From a bacterium (GTDB lineage: Bacteria; Patescibacteriota; Minisyncoccia; Minisyncoccales; CG1-02-41-26), in NCBI GenBank assembly GCA_030616605.1, contig JAUWWY010000002.1, positions 182,867 to 224,477 of the forward strand: a DNA stretch of 41,611 bases, read 5' to 3'. The number at the start of each line of letters is the position of its first letter. Within the stretch, counting starts at the first letter, position 1. Made by a program: the position numbers and the translations under genes. Positions 1-9,163 of the stretch are shown in pieces. The notes below the pieces were generated by a model. That model did not search any database and was not told where the DNA came from. It saw only the letters and a program-made list of their open reading frames with translations.

Positions 1-2472
1 TTGGAAATTTTTGAAGCTAAAGATTTTTCCAAAAAGCCAAAGAAATATATTTTAATTGAATTTCCCTATCCATCCGGTGAAGGTTTGCATGTCGGACATT
101 GCCGACCCTATATTGCTTTAGATATCGTTTCTCGAAAAAGAAGAATGGAGGATTTTAATGTTTTGTTTCCTATGGGTTGGGATGCTTTTGGTCTGCCAAC
201 AGAAAACTATGCTATTAAAACCGGCATCCATCCTAAAATTGCAACCAGAAAAAACACTGTTAATTTTAAACGCCAGCAAAAAAATCTGGGGTTTTCTTTT
301 GATTGGACTCGGGAAATTAACACCACTGACCCCAGCTATTACAAATGGACCCAATGGATATTTGTGCAGCTTTTTAAAAAAGGTTTAGCTTACAAAGCTA
401 AAATGCCGATTAACTGGTGTTCTTCTTGCAAGATTGGTTTAGCTAACGAGGAAGTAATTGATGGCCGTTGCGAAAGGTGTGGGGAAAAAGTAGTCAAAAA
501 AGAGAAAGAACAATGGTTGTTAAAAATTACAGATTATGCCGAAAGATTAATTGATGATTTAGAAAAAGTAGATTATCCGGAAAGAGTCAAAACCCTGGAG
601 AAAGATTGGATAGGGAGGAGTAAGGGCTATGAAATAAAGTTCCAGGTTTCAAATTCCAAGTTTAAAGAGAAAAGATTTATTAATGTTTTTACTACCAGAA
701 TTGACACTATTTTTGGCGCTACTTATTTAGTGGTAGCTCCCGAACATACGATTTTAGAAAAATTAAAAAAAGAAATAGAAAACTGGAAAACAGTTGAGAG
801 ATATATTGAGAAATCTAAAAGAAAAACTGACAAAGAAAGAATATCAGAAATTAAAAATAAAACTGGAATAAAATTAAAAGGGATTAGAGTCCTCAATCCA
901 GCAACCAACAAAGAAATTCCTATTTTTGTCGCTGATTACGTCTTGATGCACTACGGAACCGGAGCTATTATGTCAGTTCCTTGTCATGACAAAAGAGATT
1001 TTGATTTTGCAAAAAGTTATAATTTGCCAATAATAAAAGTTATAAAGTCAGAAGAAAAAGAAAAAAGACCTGGTTTTACTCTTTCAAGTGAGAGCTATAA
1101 AGAAGTTTATGAAGGGGAAGGTATTTTGGTCAATTCTAAGAGATTTAATGGAATGAAATCAGAAACTGCCAGAGAAAGGATTGCTGACTGGTTAGCCAAG
1201 AAAAAATTAGCAAAAAAATCTGTTCATTATAAGTTGAGAGATTGGATTTTTTCAAGGCAGCGTTACTGGGGGGAGCCGATTCCAATGGTTAAATGTGAAA
1301 AATGTGGCTGGTTGGCCTTGCCGGAAAAAGAATTACCGTTAAAATTACCCAATGTTAAGGAATACAAACCAACTGAGAAAGGAGAATCGCCCTTAGCTAA
1401 AATTGGAAAATGGGTAGGTACAAAATGTCCCAAATGTGATGGTCCGGCTAAAAGAGAAACCGATGTTATGCCAAACTGGGCTGGTTCTAATTGGTATTAT
1501 CTCCGTTATTGCGACCCTAAAAATGATGAGAATTTAGCCAGCCCCAAATTGCTCGGCTATTGGATGCCGGTTGATTGGTATAACGGAGGTATGGAGCATA
1601 CGACTTTACATCTTTTGTATTCTCGGTTTATCTATAAATTTTTGTGGGACATCGGAACAATTCCTAAATTTCTCAGTCCTGAACCTTATAAAAAACGAAC
1701 TTCTCATGGCATAATTCTTGGTGAGGGAGGAATTAAGATGTCAAAATCAAAAGGTAACGTTATAAGTCCTGATAACGTTATTAAACAGTATGGGGCTGAT
1801 ACTTTAAGAGTTTATGAGATGTTTATGGGTCCTTTTAATCAGTCCATAGCCTGGGATACAAAAGGCGTTAAGGGAGTAAGGAGGTTTTTAGATAAAGTTT
1901 GGAAACTCTCTAATCAATTTATCAATCTTAGTCAATCTAAATCTCAACAATCAGTTAGTGATTTAGAAAAATTACTTCAGAAAACTATTAAGAAAGTTTC
2001 AGAAGATATTGAAGCTTTAAAGTTTAATACTGCTGTTAGTTCTTTAATGGAGTTTTCTAATGCCTGGCAAAAAAATATAAAGGGTTTGAAAAAAAAGAAT
2101 TTTAAAGATTTTTTGAAAATTCTTTCTCCTTTTGCTCCCCATTTAGCAGAAGAACTGTACCAAAAGTTCAAAGTGCAAAGTTCAAAGCGCAAAGCTACAA
2201 CTAAAAGCTCAAAAGTTTCTAAGCTTAAATCAATTTTTAAAGAAAAATGGCCGAAATATGATATAAAATTAATTAAAGAAGAAAAGATAGTTTTAATAAT
2301 CGAGATTAATGGAAAAGTTCGAGACAAAATAAAAGTTAAAAAAGAAATTTCAGAAGAGGAAGCAAAAAAAATTGCCTTGAATAGTCCGAAGATAAAAAAA
2401 TGGCTTCAGGCTAAAAAAATCAAAAAAACAATTTTCCTAAAAAATAAACTAATTAATTTTGTAATTATATGA
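1..2472 (+). CDS. leuS: Leucyl-tRNA synthetase, 5'-truncated by the window edge
   Basis: Protein contains PYPSGEGLHVGH (HIGH-type), the RYWGEPIPM region and KMSKSKGNV (KMSKS); the N-terminus starts mid-protein at position 1. Confidence 0.96.
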   Translation: MEIFEAKDFSKKPKKYILIEFPYPSGEGLHVGHCRPYIALDIVSRKRRMEDFNVLFPMGWDAFGLPTENYAIKTGIHPKIATRKNTVNFKRQQKNLGFSFDWTREINTTDPSYYKWTQWIFVQLFKKGLAYKAKMPINWCSSCKIGLANEEVIDGRCERCGEKVVKKEKEQWLLKITDYAERLIDDLEKVDYPERVKTLEKDWIGRSKGYEIKFQVSNSKFKEKRFINVFTTRIDTIFGATYLVVAPEHTILEKLKKEIENWKTVERYIEKSKRKTDKERISEIKNKTGIKLKGIRVLNPATNKEIPIFVADYVLMHYGTGAIMSVPCHDKRDFDFAKSYNLPIIKVIKSEEKEKRPGFTLSSESYKEVYEGEGILVNSKRFNGMKSETARERIADWLAKKKLAKKSVHYKLRDWIFSRQRYWGEPIPMVKCEKCGWLALPEKELPLKLPNVKEYKPTEKGESPLAKIGKWVGTKCPKCDGPAKRETDVMPNWAGSNWYYLRYCDPKNDENLASPKLLGYWMPVDWYNGGMEHTTLHLLYSRFIYKFLWDIGTIPKFLSPEPYKKRTSHGIILGEGGIKMSKSKGNVISPDNVIKQYGADTLRVYEMFMGPFNQSIAWDTKGVKGVRRFLDKVWKLSNQFINLSQSKSQQSVSDLEKLLQKTIKKVSEDIEALKFNTAVSSLMEFSNAWQKNIKGLKKKNFKDFLKILSPFAPHLAEELYQKFKVQSSKRKATTKSSKVSKLKSIFKEKWPKYDIKLIKEEKIVLIIEINGKVRDKIKVKKEISEEEAKKIALNSPKIKKWLQAKKIKKTIFLKNKLINFVII

Positions 2473-3194
2473 AAGTAGTTATTGCCGCAGCTGGTAGGGG
2501 TACTCGGATGCTCCACCTGACAAACAAAAAATCAAAACACTTGATTAATATTCAAAAAAAACCTTTCTTGGCTTATCTTTTAGATAATCTTTTGGAAGCC
2601 GGATACAAAGAGCTGATTTTAGTAATCGGTTATAAAGAAAGGATGATGAGGGAATTTTTAAGAAAATATAATTATAAAGTCAAGATTATTAATCAATTTC
2701 AAGTTTTAGGCAAAAAAGAGTATGGCACTTTATGTCCTTTAAAATGTGTAAAGAATACTATAGGAAAAGAAAATTTTTTAGCTGTTTACGGCGACAATCT
2801 TTATTCAGTAAAGGATTTGAAAGCCTTTAATATTAACGATAACTGCAATTATGTGGCTGGTTTCTTTCATTCCCAGCCCCAAAAATACGGCATTCTTATT
2901 CCTAAAGATGGTTTTCTGAAGAAAATTGTAGAAAAGCCCAAAAAACAGGTTGGTAATTTGATAAATACCGGCCTTTATAAATTTACTCCAGAAATTTTTG
3001 ATAAGGTTTCTCAAGTAAAACTTTCCCCAAGAGGAGAATACGAATTAACTGATGCTCTTTCTCTTTTAGCAAAAGAGAATAAAGTAAAAATTAAAAAAAT
3101 TAAAGATTACTGGTTAGATTTTGGCAACCCAGCTGATATTTTAAAGTTTTACCGTTTCCTAAAAAAGCATGGAAATTTTAAAAATCAACCATAA
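2469..3194 (+). CDS. Sugar-phosphate nucleotidyltransferase (NTP_transferase family)
   Basis: N-terminal VVIAAAGRGTRML motif, GDNLYSVKDL, VEKPKKQVGNLINTGLY. Confidence 0.85.
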   Translation: MKVVIAAAGRGTRMLHLTNKKSKHLINIQKKPFLAYLLDNLLEAGYKELILVIGYKERMMREFLRKYNYKVKIINQFQVLGKKEYGTLCPLKCVKNTIGKENFLAVYGDNLYSVKDLKAFNINDNCNYVAGFFHSQPQKYGILIPKDGFLKKIVEKPKKQVGNLINTGLYKFTPEIFDKVSQVKLSPRGEYELTDALSLLAKENKVKIKKIKDYWLDFGNPADILKFYRFLKKHGNFKNQP

Positions 3195-3753
3195 AGGCTT
3201 AATTGAGAAAATTGAAAAATTTTTAAAAGAAGGCAAAGTTTTAATTTTTCCAACTGATACAGTTTATGGTCTTTTAGCTGATGCTACTAACCGAGAAGCA
3301 GTAGAAAAAGTTTTAAAGATAAAAAAAAGAAAAGAAGCAAAACCAATTCCTATTTTTGTTTCTGATTTAAAAATGGCAAGAAATTTAGCTGAGATTTCCA
3401 AAAGAGAAGAGGAATTTTTAGAAAAGGTTTGGCCGGGCAAAGTAACAGTAGTTTTGAAACGCAAAAATAACCTACCAAGAATTTTGTTTGGTAATAAAAA
3501 AACAATTGGTCTTCGAATTCCTAAATATCCTTTCTTAAATAAAGTCTTAAAAAGGACAAAACTTCCTCTTACTGCTACTTCAGCTAACATTTCTGGACTT
3601 TCTGCTTCAATAAAAATAAAACAAGTATTAAAACAATTTAAAAATCAGAAATATCAACCAGAGATTATAATTGATGCCGGGAATTTAAAATCATCCAAAC
3701 CCTCAATTGTGGTTGATATTTTCGGTCCAATCCCTAAAGTCTTAAGACATTAG
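3169..3753 (+). CDS. tsaC: Threonylcarbamoyl-AMP synthase (Sua5/YciO/YrdC family)
   Basis: FPTDTVYGLLADA, KIKKRKEAKPIPIFV, LPLTATSANISG. Confidence 0.9.
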   Translation: MEILKINHKGLIEKIEKFLKEGKVLIFPTDTVYGLLADATNREAVEKVLKIKKRKEAKPIPIFVSDLKMARNLAEISKREEEFLEKVWPGKVTVVLKRKNNLPRILFGNKKTIGLRIPKYPFLNKVLKRTKLPLTATSANISGLSASIKIKQVLKQFKNQKYQPEIIIDAGNLKSSKPSIVVDIFGPIPKVLRH

Positions 3754-3756
3754 TTT

Positions 3757-4956
3757 ATGCCTTCTCACTCTCCAATTTACCTTCTACAATATTTTTTAAG
3801 AAAACCCTCTAATCAGTTTTTTTTGAGCATTGCTATCCGTTCTTTTGCCATAGGAATGGTAGTAATTTTTGAGCCGATTTACCTTTATTTTTATTTCGGC
3901 AAATCTCTTTCATTGACTCTGCTCTTTTTTGCAGCAAATTATGGTCTTTTTGCAGTTTTGTCAGTTTTTGGAGGAAGGATAATGTCTAAAGTTGGATTTG
4001 ATTGGGCAATGTTTATTTCCCATTTTTTCTTTTTCTTTTACTATCTTCTACTTAATTTTATTGATTTTTCGCTTTTCTTTATTGGTTTAGCTATAATTAC
4101 AAGAGCTATTGGCATGACTCTTTTTTGGCCTTCATATCACACCGATTTTATTCGTTTTTCTCGAGAAAACCATAGGGGCACAGCCGTAGGGATAATGAAC
4201 ATTTTTACCATTATTCCTACTATATTAAGCCCTGTTATTGGAGGCTTGATTTTAAGCAAGCTCGGCTACCCTGGTTTATTTGCTTCTGTTTTAACAGTTC
4301 TTTTAGCTTCTGCTATTCCCTTGTTTTTTAATCATGAAAAGCACGAGATTTATAGCGACACTTTCAAACAAGCTTGGAGCAGGGTTTTTAAAAAAGAGAA
4401 CAGAAGAACTTCTTTGGCTTTTGGTTGCGTTGCTGTTGAGGGAACAATAGCTTTTATTTTCTGGCCTATTTTTATGGCTGTTTCTATGTTTGGCTTTATC
4501 GCTATGGGTAGTCTTACTTCTTTTGCTCTTTTTGTGGCTGCTCTTTTTTCCTTTTATATGGGCAAAGTTTCTGATACTAACAACCGAGCAAAACTTTTAA
4601 ACATTGGCGCTTTATTAACTTCAGTTTCTTGGATTCTAAAATATTTTGTTATCACTCCTTTCACTGCTCTTTTAGCTCACAGTTTTTATAAATTATGCCG
4701 GACTTCTGTTGCTATTCCTTTCCAGACATTTTTCTATGAAAAAGCGGCTTTAAAAAAGCATGAAGCTGATGAATTTGTAATTTATCGGGAGATAGTTTTG
4801 AATATTTCTAGATTCTTTTCTTTAATCTTTTTAGCCGGGCTATTTTTAATTTTTCCTAAAATAAATTTAAGTTTTATTTTAGCCGCAATAATTTCCTTTG
4901 GTTTTGTATTTTTGGGTAAACCTCCAAAATTTCTTAGAAGATTTAAAAAATTATGA
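3757..4956 (+). CDS. MFS-type multi-pass membrane transporter
   Basis: About 12 hydrophobic segments in a 399-aa protein; MFS-like architecture. Confidence 0.7.
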   Translation: MPSHSPIYLLQYFLRKPSNQFFLSIAIRSFAIGMVVIFEPIYLYFYFGKSLSLTLLFFAANYGLFAVLSVFGGRIMSKVGFDWAMFISHFFFFFYYLLLNFIDFSLFFIGLAIITRAIGMTLFWPSYHTDFIRFSRENHRGTAVGIMNIFTIIPTILSPVIGGLILSKLGYPGLFASVLTVLLASAIPLFFNHEKHEIYSDTFKQAWSRVFKKENRRTSLAFGCVAVEGTIAFIFWPIFMAVSMFGFIAMGSLTSFALFVAALFSFYMGKVSDTNNRAKLLNIGALLTSVSWILKYFVITPFTALLAHSFYKLCRTSVAIPFQTFFYEKAALKKHEADEFVIYREIVLNISRFFSLIFLAGLFLIFPKINLSFILAAIISFGFVFLGKPPKFLRRFKKL

Positions 4957-5459
4957 ATCTTGATATTTATATTTTTTCCCAAATAAACAATCTTGCTCTA
5001 AAACATCTTTGGCTTGATGCTCTGGTAATTTTCTTGGCTAAATATCTCCCCTGGCTTTTAATCGGAGTTTTAGTTTTGTTTTTAATAAAAGACTTTAGAA
5101 AATATTGTAAAATAGTAGAGAAGGTTCTTTTAGCTGTAATTTTTTCAGGAGTTATTGTCCAACTCATTCGTTTTATCTGGTATCGACCAAGACCATTTAT
5201 TGCTGAAGAGGTTAATTTACTTTTAAGTCATTCTCCAACAGGTTCTTTTCCTTCTGGTCATGCTGCCTTTTTCTTTGCTCTTTCTACCATCATTTATTTT
5301 CAAAACAAAAAAGCCGGACTTTTCTTTTTATTTGCCAGCCTTTTAATTGGTTTAAGTAGGATTTTTTCCGGTCTCCACTGGCCATTTGACATTTTAGCCG
5401 GAATTATCCTTGGTATTTTCTCTGCCTGGCTGATAAATAAACTCTTTTTCAAAGATTGA
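4953..5459 (+). CDS. PAP2-family membrane phosphatase (undecaprenyl-PP phosphatase-like)
   Basis: RPRPF, PSGHAAFF and SRIFSGLHWPFDILAG motifs. Confidence 0.9.
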   Translation: MNLDIYIFSQINNLALKHLWLDALVIFLAKYLPWLLIGVLVLFLIKDFRKYCKIVEKVLLAVIFSGVIVQLIRFIWYRPRPFIAEEVNLLLSHSPTGSFPSGHAAFFFALSTIIYFQNKKAGLFFLFASLLIGLSRIFSGLHWPFDILAGIILGIFSAWLINKLFFKD

Positions 5460-5473
5460 GCTTAAAACCCAAA

Positions 5474-5503
5474 AAACAGAAATCCTTTCAGATTTCTGTT
5501 TTT
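5474..5503. terminator. Bidirectional intrinsic terminator between the PAP2 gene and tRNA-Leu
   Basis: AACAGAAATC-CTTTCA-GATTTCTGTT, flanked by A-tract and T-tract. Confidence 0.85.
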
Positions 5504-5506
5504 TTG

Positions 5507-5590
5507 TGCCGGGGGAGGGACTCGAACCCTCAAGCTCTTGCGAGCAATGGATTTTGAATCCATCGTGTTTTCCGATTTCACCACCCCGGC
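5507..5590 (-). tRNA. tRNA-Leu (anticodon CAA)
   Basis: GCCGGGG...CCCCGGC acceptor, anticodon arm ATGGA-TTCAAAA-TCCAT, long variable arm, T-arm GGGTTCGAGTCCC; no encoded CCA. Confidence 0.95.
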
Positions 5591-5623
5591 TCGGCTTTTA
5601 TCTTATCACTAATTTTTTCCTTT

Positions 5624-7672
5624 TCAAGAATTTTTTTTAAAATTACATTCTTTATTCGAACACTTTAATTTTTTGCCTTTTTCCATTAAAAGAGAAGCAC
5701 ATTTTGGACAGGTTTCAGCAACTGGTTTATCCCATAAAGCAAAATCACATTCGGGAAAATTAGGGCAGCCATAAAAAATTTTTCCTCTTTTAGTTCTTTT
5801 TTCTACAATCTCTCCTTTTTTACATCTCGGGCATTCAATTTCTAAACTTGGTTTTTTAAGTGATTCTGTATATTTGCATTTGGGAAAGTTACTGCAAGCA
5901 TAAAATTTTCCATATTTGCCCAGTCTTATAATAATATTTGCTCCGCATTTTGGGCATTTTTTATCGGTTTCTTCAATTAATTTCTTTTTTGGAATTTCTT
6001 CTTGTTTTTTCTCTAAATTTTTTTCAAAAGGTTCGTAAAAATCTCTTAAGGTTTTAATCCAATCCTTTTTTCCTTTAGCAACTTCATCTAAATCTTCTTC
6101 CATATTAGCAGTAAATTTAAGGTCAACAATTTTTGGAAAATGTTCAACCAAAAGGTCATTAACCAGAACACCAATTTCTGTTGGCTGAAATTTCCTATTT
6201 TCATTTTTTCCAACGTAATTTCTTCTTTGAATAGTATCCAAAATCGGGGCATAAGTTGAAGGTCTGCCAATTCCTTCTTTTTCTAAAATTTTAATTAAAG
6301 TAGCTTCTGAATACCTAGCAGGAGGTTGAGTAAAGTGCTGGGAAGGAATAAGTTCTTTTAAATTTAAGATTTCATTTTTTTCTAAAGAAGGCAATTCATT
6401 TTCATTAAATTTCATCAAATAGACTTTCAAAAATCCATCAAATTTTAATGTTTGGCCATTAGCTCGAAAAGTATAATTCTGGGCTGAAATGTCAATTGTT
6501 AAGGAGTCAAAAATTGCTTGGGCCATTTGAGAGGCAATAAATCTTCGCCAAATTAAATCATAGACTCGGAAAAGATTATCATCTAATTTCACTTTTAATT
6601 TTAAGTCATCAGGGGTTTTATCTGGCTCAGTCGGTCTGATTGCTTCGTGAGCTTCCTGAGCGACTTTTGATTTTGTTTTGAACTTTCGCAAAGACCCGGC
6701 CCAGTATTCTTTTCCAAAAGTTCCAGTAATGAATTTTTTAGCAGCCAAAAGAGAAGACTCGCTTAAGTTTAGAGAATCGGTTCTATGATAACTGATAGTT
6801 CCTCTTTCATAAAGGTTTTGGGCAAGGAACATCGTTTTTTTAACTGAAAAGCGCAATTTATTCCCGGCTTCTTGCTGAAGGGTGCTGGTAGTGAAAGGGG
6901 GCAGGGGATTTCTTTTTATTTCTTTTTTTTCAATATTTATTACTTTGTATTCAGCTTTTTCTAAATCTTTGACAATCTTATTGGCTTCTTCTTTGTTTTT
7001 AATACCCAGTTTTGAGATGGGTTTATTATTTTTCTTTACTAGTAGAGCTTTAATTTCTTGTTTCTTATCTGTTCCGCGTTTTTGAAGCAAAGTTTCAATA
7101 CTCCAATATTCAGTTGGTTTAAAATTTTCTATCTCTTTTTCTCTTTCTGCTATAAGTCTTACCACTACTGATTGAACCCTTCCAGCTGATAAGCCCCGAA
7201 CTACTTTTTTCCATAAAAATGGAGAAAGCTTATATCCCACCAATCTATCCAAAATCCGTCTTGTCTGCTGGGCATTGACTAAATCCATGTCAATTTTCCT
7301 CGGGCTTTTAAGTGCTTGTTCAATGGCTTTTTTTGTTATTTCATGAAAAACAATTCTCTGGTAGGGTTTTTGGCCATTTAAATTTAAAATTTTAGTAAGA
7401 TGATAAGCAATTGCTTCTCCTTCTCTATCTTCATCAGTAGCCAAAATGACAATTTGAGATTTTTTTAAATAATTTTTTAATTCCTGGATTCTTTTTTTGA
7501 CTCGAAGAGGAATAACATACTTTGGTTCAAAATCATGTTTAATATCAACTCCTAATTGTTTTTCTGGTAAATCTCTGATATGGCCATAGGAAGATGCAAC
7601 TTTATACTCTTTACCTAGGAATTTTTCAATTGTGGTTCCCTTTGTGGGACTTTCTACTATAACTAAATTCAT
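5624..7672 (-). CDS. topA: DNA topoisomerase I (type IA) with C-terminal zinc ribbons
   Basis: MNLVIVESPTKGTTIEKFLG start, DEDREGEAIAYHL, three C-terminal CxxC zinc ribbons; ORF track extends to 7705 but the MARETAEHPTT prefix comes from a repeat. Confidence 0.95.
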   Translation of the reverse strand: MNLVIVESPTKGTTIEKFLGKEYKVASSYGHIRDLPEKQLGVDIKHDFEPKYVIPLRVKKRIQELKNYLKKSQIVILATDEDREGEAIAYHLTKILNLNGQKPYQRIVFHEITKKAIEQALKSPRKIDMDLVNAQQTRRILDRLVGYKLSPFLWKKVVRGLSAGRVQSVVVRLIAEREKEIENFKPTEYWSIETLLQKRGTDKKQEIKALLVKKNNKPISKLGIKNKEEANKIVKDLEKAEYKVINIEKKEIKRNPLPPFTTSTLQQEAGNKLRFSVKKTMFLAQNLYERGTISYHRTDSLNLSESSLLAAKKFITGTFGKEYWAGSLRKFKTKSKVAQEAHEAIRPTEPDKTPDDLKLKVKLDDNLFRVYDLIWRRFIASQMAQAIFDSLTIDISAQNYTFRANGQTLKFDGFLKVYLMKFNENELPSLEKNEILNLKELIPSQHFTQPPARYSEATLIKILEKEGIGRPSTYAPILDTIQRRNYVGKNENRKFQPTEIGVLVNDLLVEHFPKIVDLKFTANMEEDLDEVAKGKKDWIKTLRDFYEPFEKNLEKKQEEIPKKKLIEETDKKCPKCGANIIIRLGKYGKFYACSNFPKCKYTESLKKPSLEIECPRCKKGEIVEKRTKRGKIFYGCPNFPECDFALWDKPVAETCPKCASLLMEKGKKLKCSNKECNFKKNS

Positions 7673-7682
7673 GGTTGTTGGA

Positions 7683-7848
7683 TGCTCGGCAGTCTCTCTC
7701 GCCATCGGACGCGGTCAATTTCCCCAGCGAGGAAATTCCCGCTCCCTCTCGGCCTCGCTCGTCGCCTTCGCCACGTCAGACGTGGCTTCGGCGACACCAT
7801 GCTCGCTCGGCCTGCGAGAGGCCTATGTCAAGAAAGCTGCCTCGCTTA
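7683..7848 (-). repeat. GC-rich modular palindromic repeat, copy 1 (upstream of topA)
   Basis: Minus strand nearly identical over its length to 32453-32596 (+), with an extra ~20 bp palindrome at 7763-7788. Confidence 0.93.
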
Positions 7849-7883
7849 CATGAAGTATGAAGTATTTATAATATGTTTCAAGT

Positions 7884-8750
7884 TTAGCGCATTAGGGCAT
7901 AGACGTTTCCGCCTAAATTTTTTACCCTGCCATATATTTCCATTAAGCTCAAGCTGGCTGAAACTTTTTGGGAAGGAAGTTTTGTTTTTTCAATAATCTT
8001 GTCTATATGTAAATTTCCTTGTTCCAGTACCTCTAAAATTAAATTTTCTTCCAAACTTTCTCCTTTAATTTTTTTTCTTTCAATTTTGGCTAATTTTAAT
8101 TCTTCTAAGATATCGTTAGCATTTTCAACCAATTTAGCCCCCTCTTTAATTAAAGAATGAGGACCTTTGGAATTTAAAGAATGAATTGAGCCGGGAAGAG
8201 CAAAAACTTTTCTTCCTTGTTTTTGAGCCCATTGAGCAGTGATTAGAGCCCCGGAGCCGAATTTAGCTTCAATTACCAAAATCCCCAAGCTCATTCCAGA
8301 GATTATCCGATTTCTTTCTGGAAAATTTTGTTTCCTTCCAGAAGTTCCCGGAGGATATTCAGAAATCAGGCAGCCCTCATTTTCTAAAATTTTTTTTACT
8401 AATTTCAAATTTTGTTGAGGATAAATGCTTTTTTCATCAAGACCGGTTCCCAAAACAGCAATTGTCCGACCTTTTCCTTCAAGGGCTCCCTGGTGAGCCA
8501 TGGTATCAATTCCTCTGGCCATTCCACTAACCACACTTATTCCAGCCTGAGCTAAATCTTTGGCAATGTCAAAAGCGATTTCTCTTCCATAATCTGAGCA
8601 GCGCCGGGTACCTACGATAGCAAAACAGAATTCATTTTTAAATAATTTTCCTCTAAGATAAAGAAGTTTTGGAGGAATAGAAATTTTTTTCAGAAGCTTA
8701 GGATAATCTTTGTCTTCAATTTTTATTGTAAAAATATCTTCTCTTGACAT
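7884..8750 (-). CDS. dprA: DNA processing protein DprA
   Basis: FAIVGTRRCSDYGREIA, VSGMARGIDTMAHQGAL, GSGALITAQWA; C-terminal winged-helix-like region. Confidence 0.93.
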   Translation of the reverse strand: MSREDIFTIKIEDKDYPKLLKKISIPPKLLYLRGKLFKNEFCFAIVGTRRCSDYGREIAFDIAKDLAQAGISVVSGMARGIDTMAHQGALEGKGRTIAVLGTGLDEKSIYPQQNLKLVKKILENEGCLISEYPPGTSGRKQNFPERNRIISGMSLGILVIEAKFGSGALITAQWAQKQGRKVFALPGSIHSLNSKGPHSLIKEGAKLVENANDILEELKLAKIERKKIKGESLEENLILEVLEQGNLHIDKIIEKTKLPSQKVSASLSLMEIYGRVKNLGGNVYALMR

Positions 8751-8834
8751 TTTAATTTTATTATATTATAGTAAATTATATCATATTCACTCAATCATCA
8801 AAAGTTCTTTAAAAAGTAAGAAAGGAAGACGACA

Positions 8835-9095
8835 ATGCCAGAAGCAGGGATGAGACCAACTGCTCATAAAAGAGCTGAGGTTTTACTCAAACAAGATCCA
8901 GTGGGCCATTTATTCACCTTAGCCCGAATCTATCAATTTGGAACAAAGGTTCCAACAACGGATATTCCTGGGCTTATCGAGGCTTTCCGAGTGGCAGAAG
9001 CAAAAATGATATCTTTGATTGAGAGGACAATTGAAGCCCTTGAAAGCCAAATGAAAGAGGATAAAGAAAAGGAAGGAGAGGAGAAAAAAGATTAA
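8835..9095 (+). CDS. Hypothetical 86-aa protein with charged C-terminus
   Basis: ATG preceded by GAAAGGAAGACGAC (SD-like), followed by a terminator. Confidence 0.65.
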   Translation: MPEAGMRPTAHKRAEVLLKQDPVGHLFTLARIYQFGTKVPTTDIPGLIEAFRVAEAKMISLIERTIEALESQMKEDKEKEGEEKKD

Positions 9096-9109
9096 TTTTT
9101 CAAATTTAT

Positions 9110-9142
9110 AAAGCCGAGACAAACCTTTTGCTTCGGCTTTTT
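9110..9142 (+). terminator. Intrinsic terminator
   Basis: AAGCCGA...TTCGGCTT followed by TTTTTT. Confidence 0.8.
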
Positions 9143-9163
9143 TTATTAAATCACCCAAGGATT

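Noticed and set aside
7632-7996. Three overlapping plus-strand ORFs of 61-104 aa
   Set aside because: They lie over the GC-rich repeat and the antisense of topA/dprA; composition is explained by the repeat lacking stops, not by coding.
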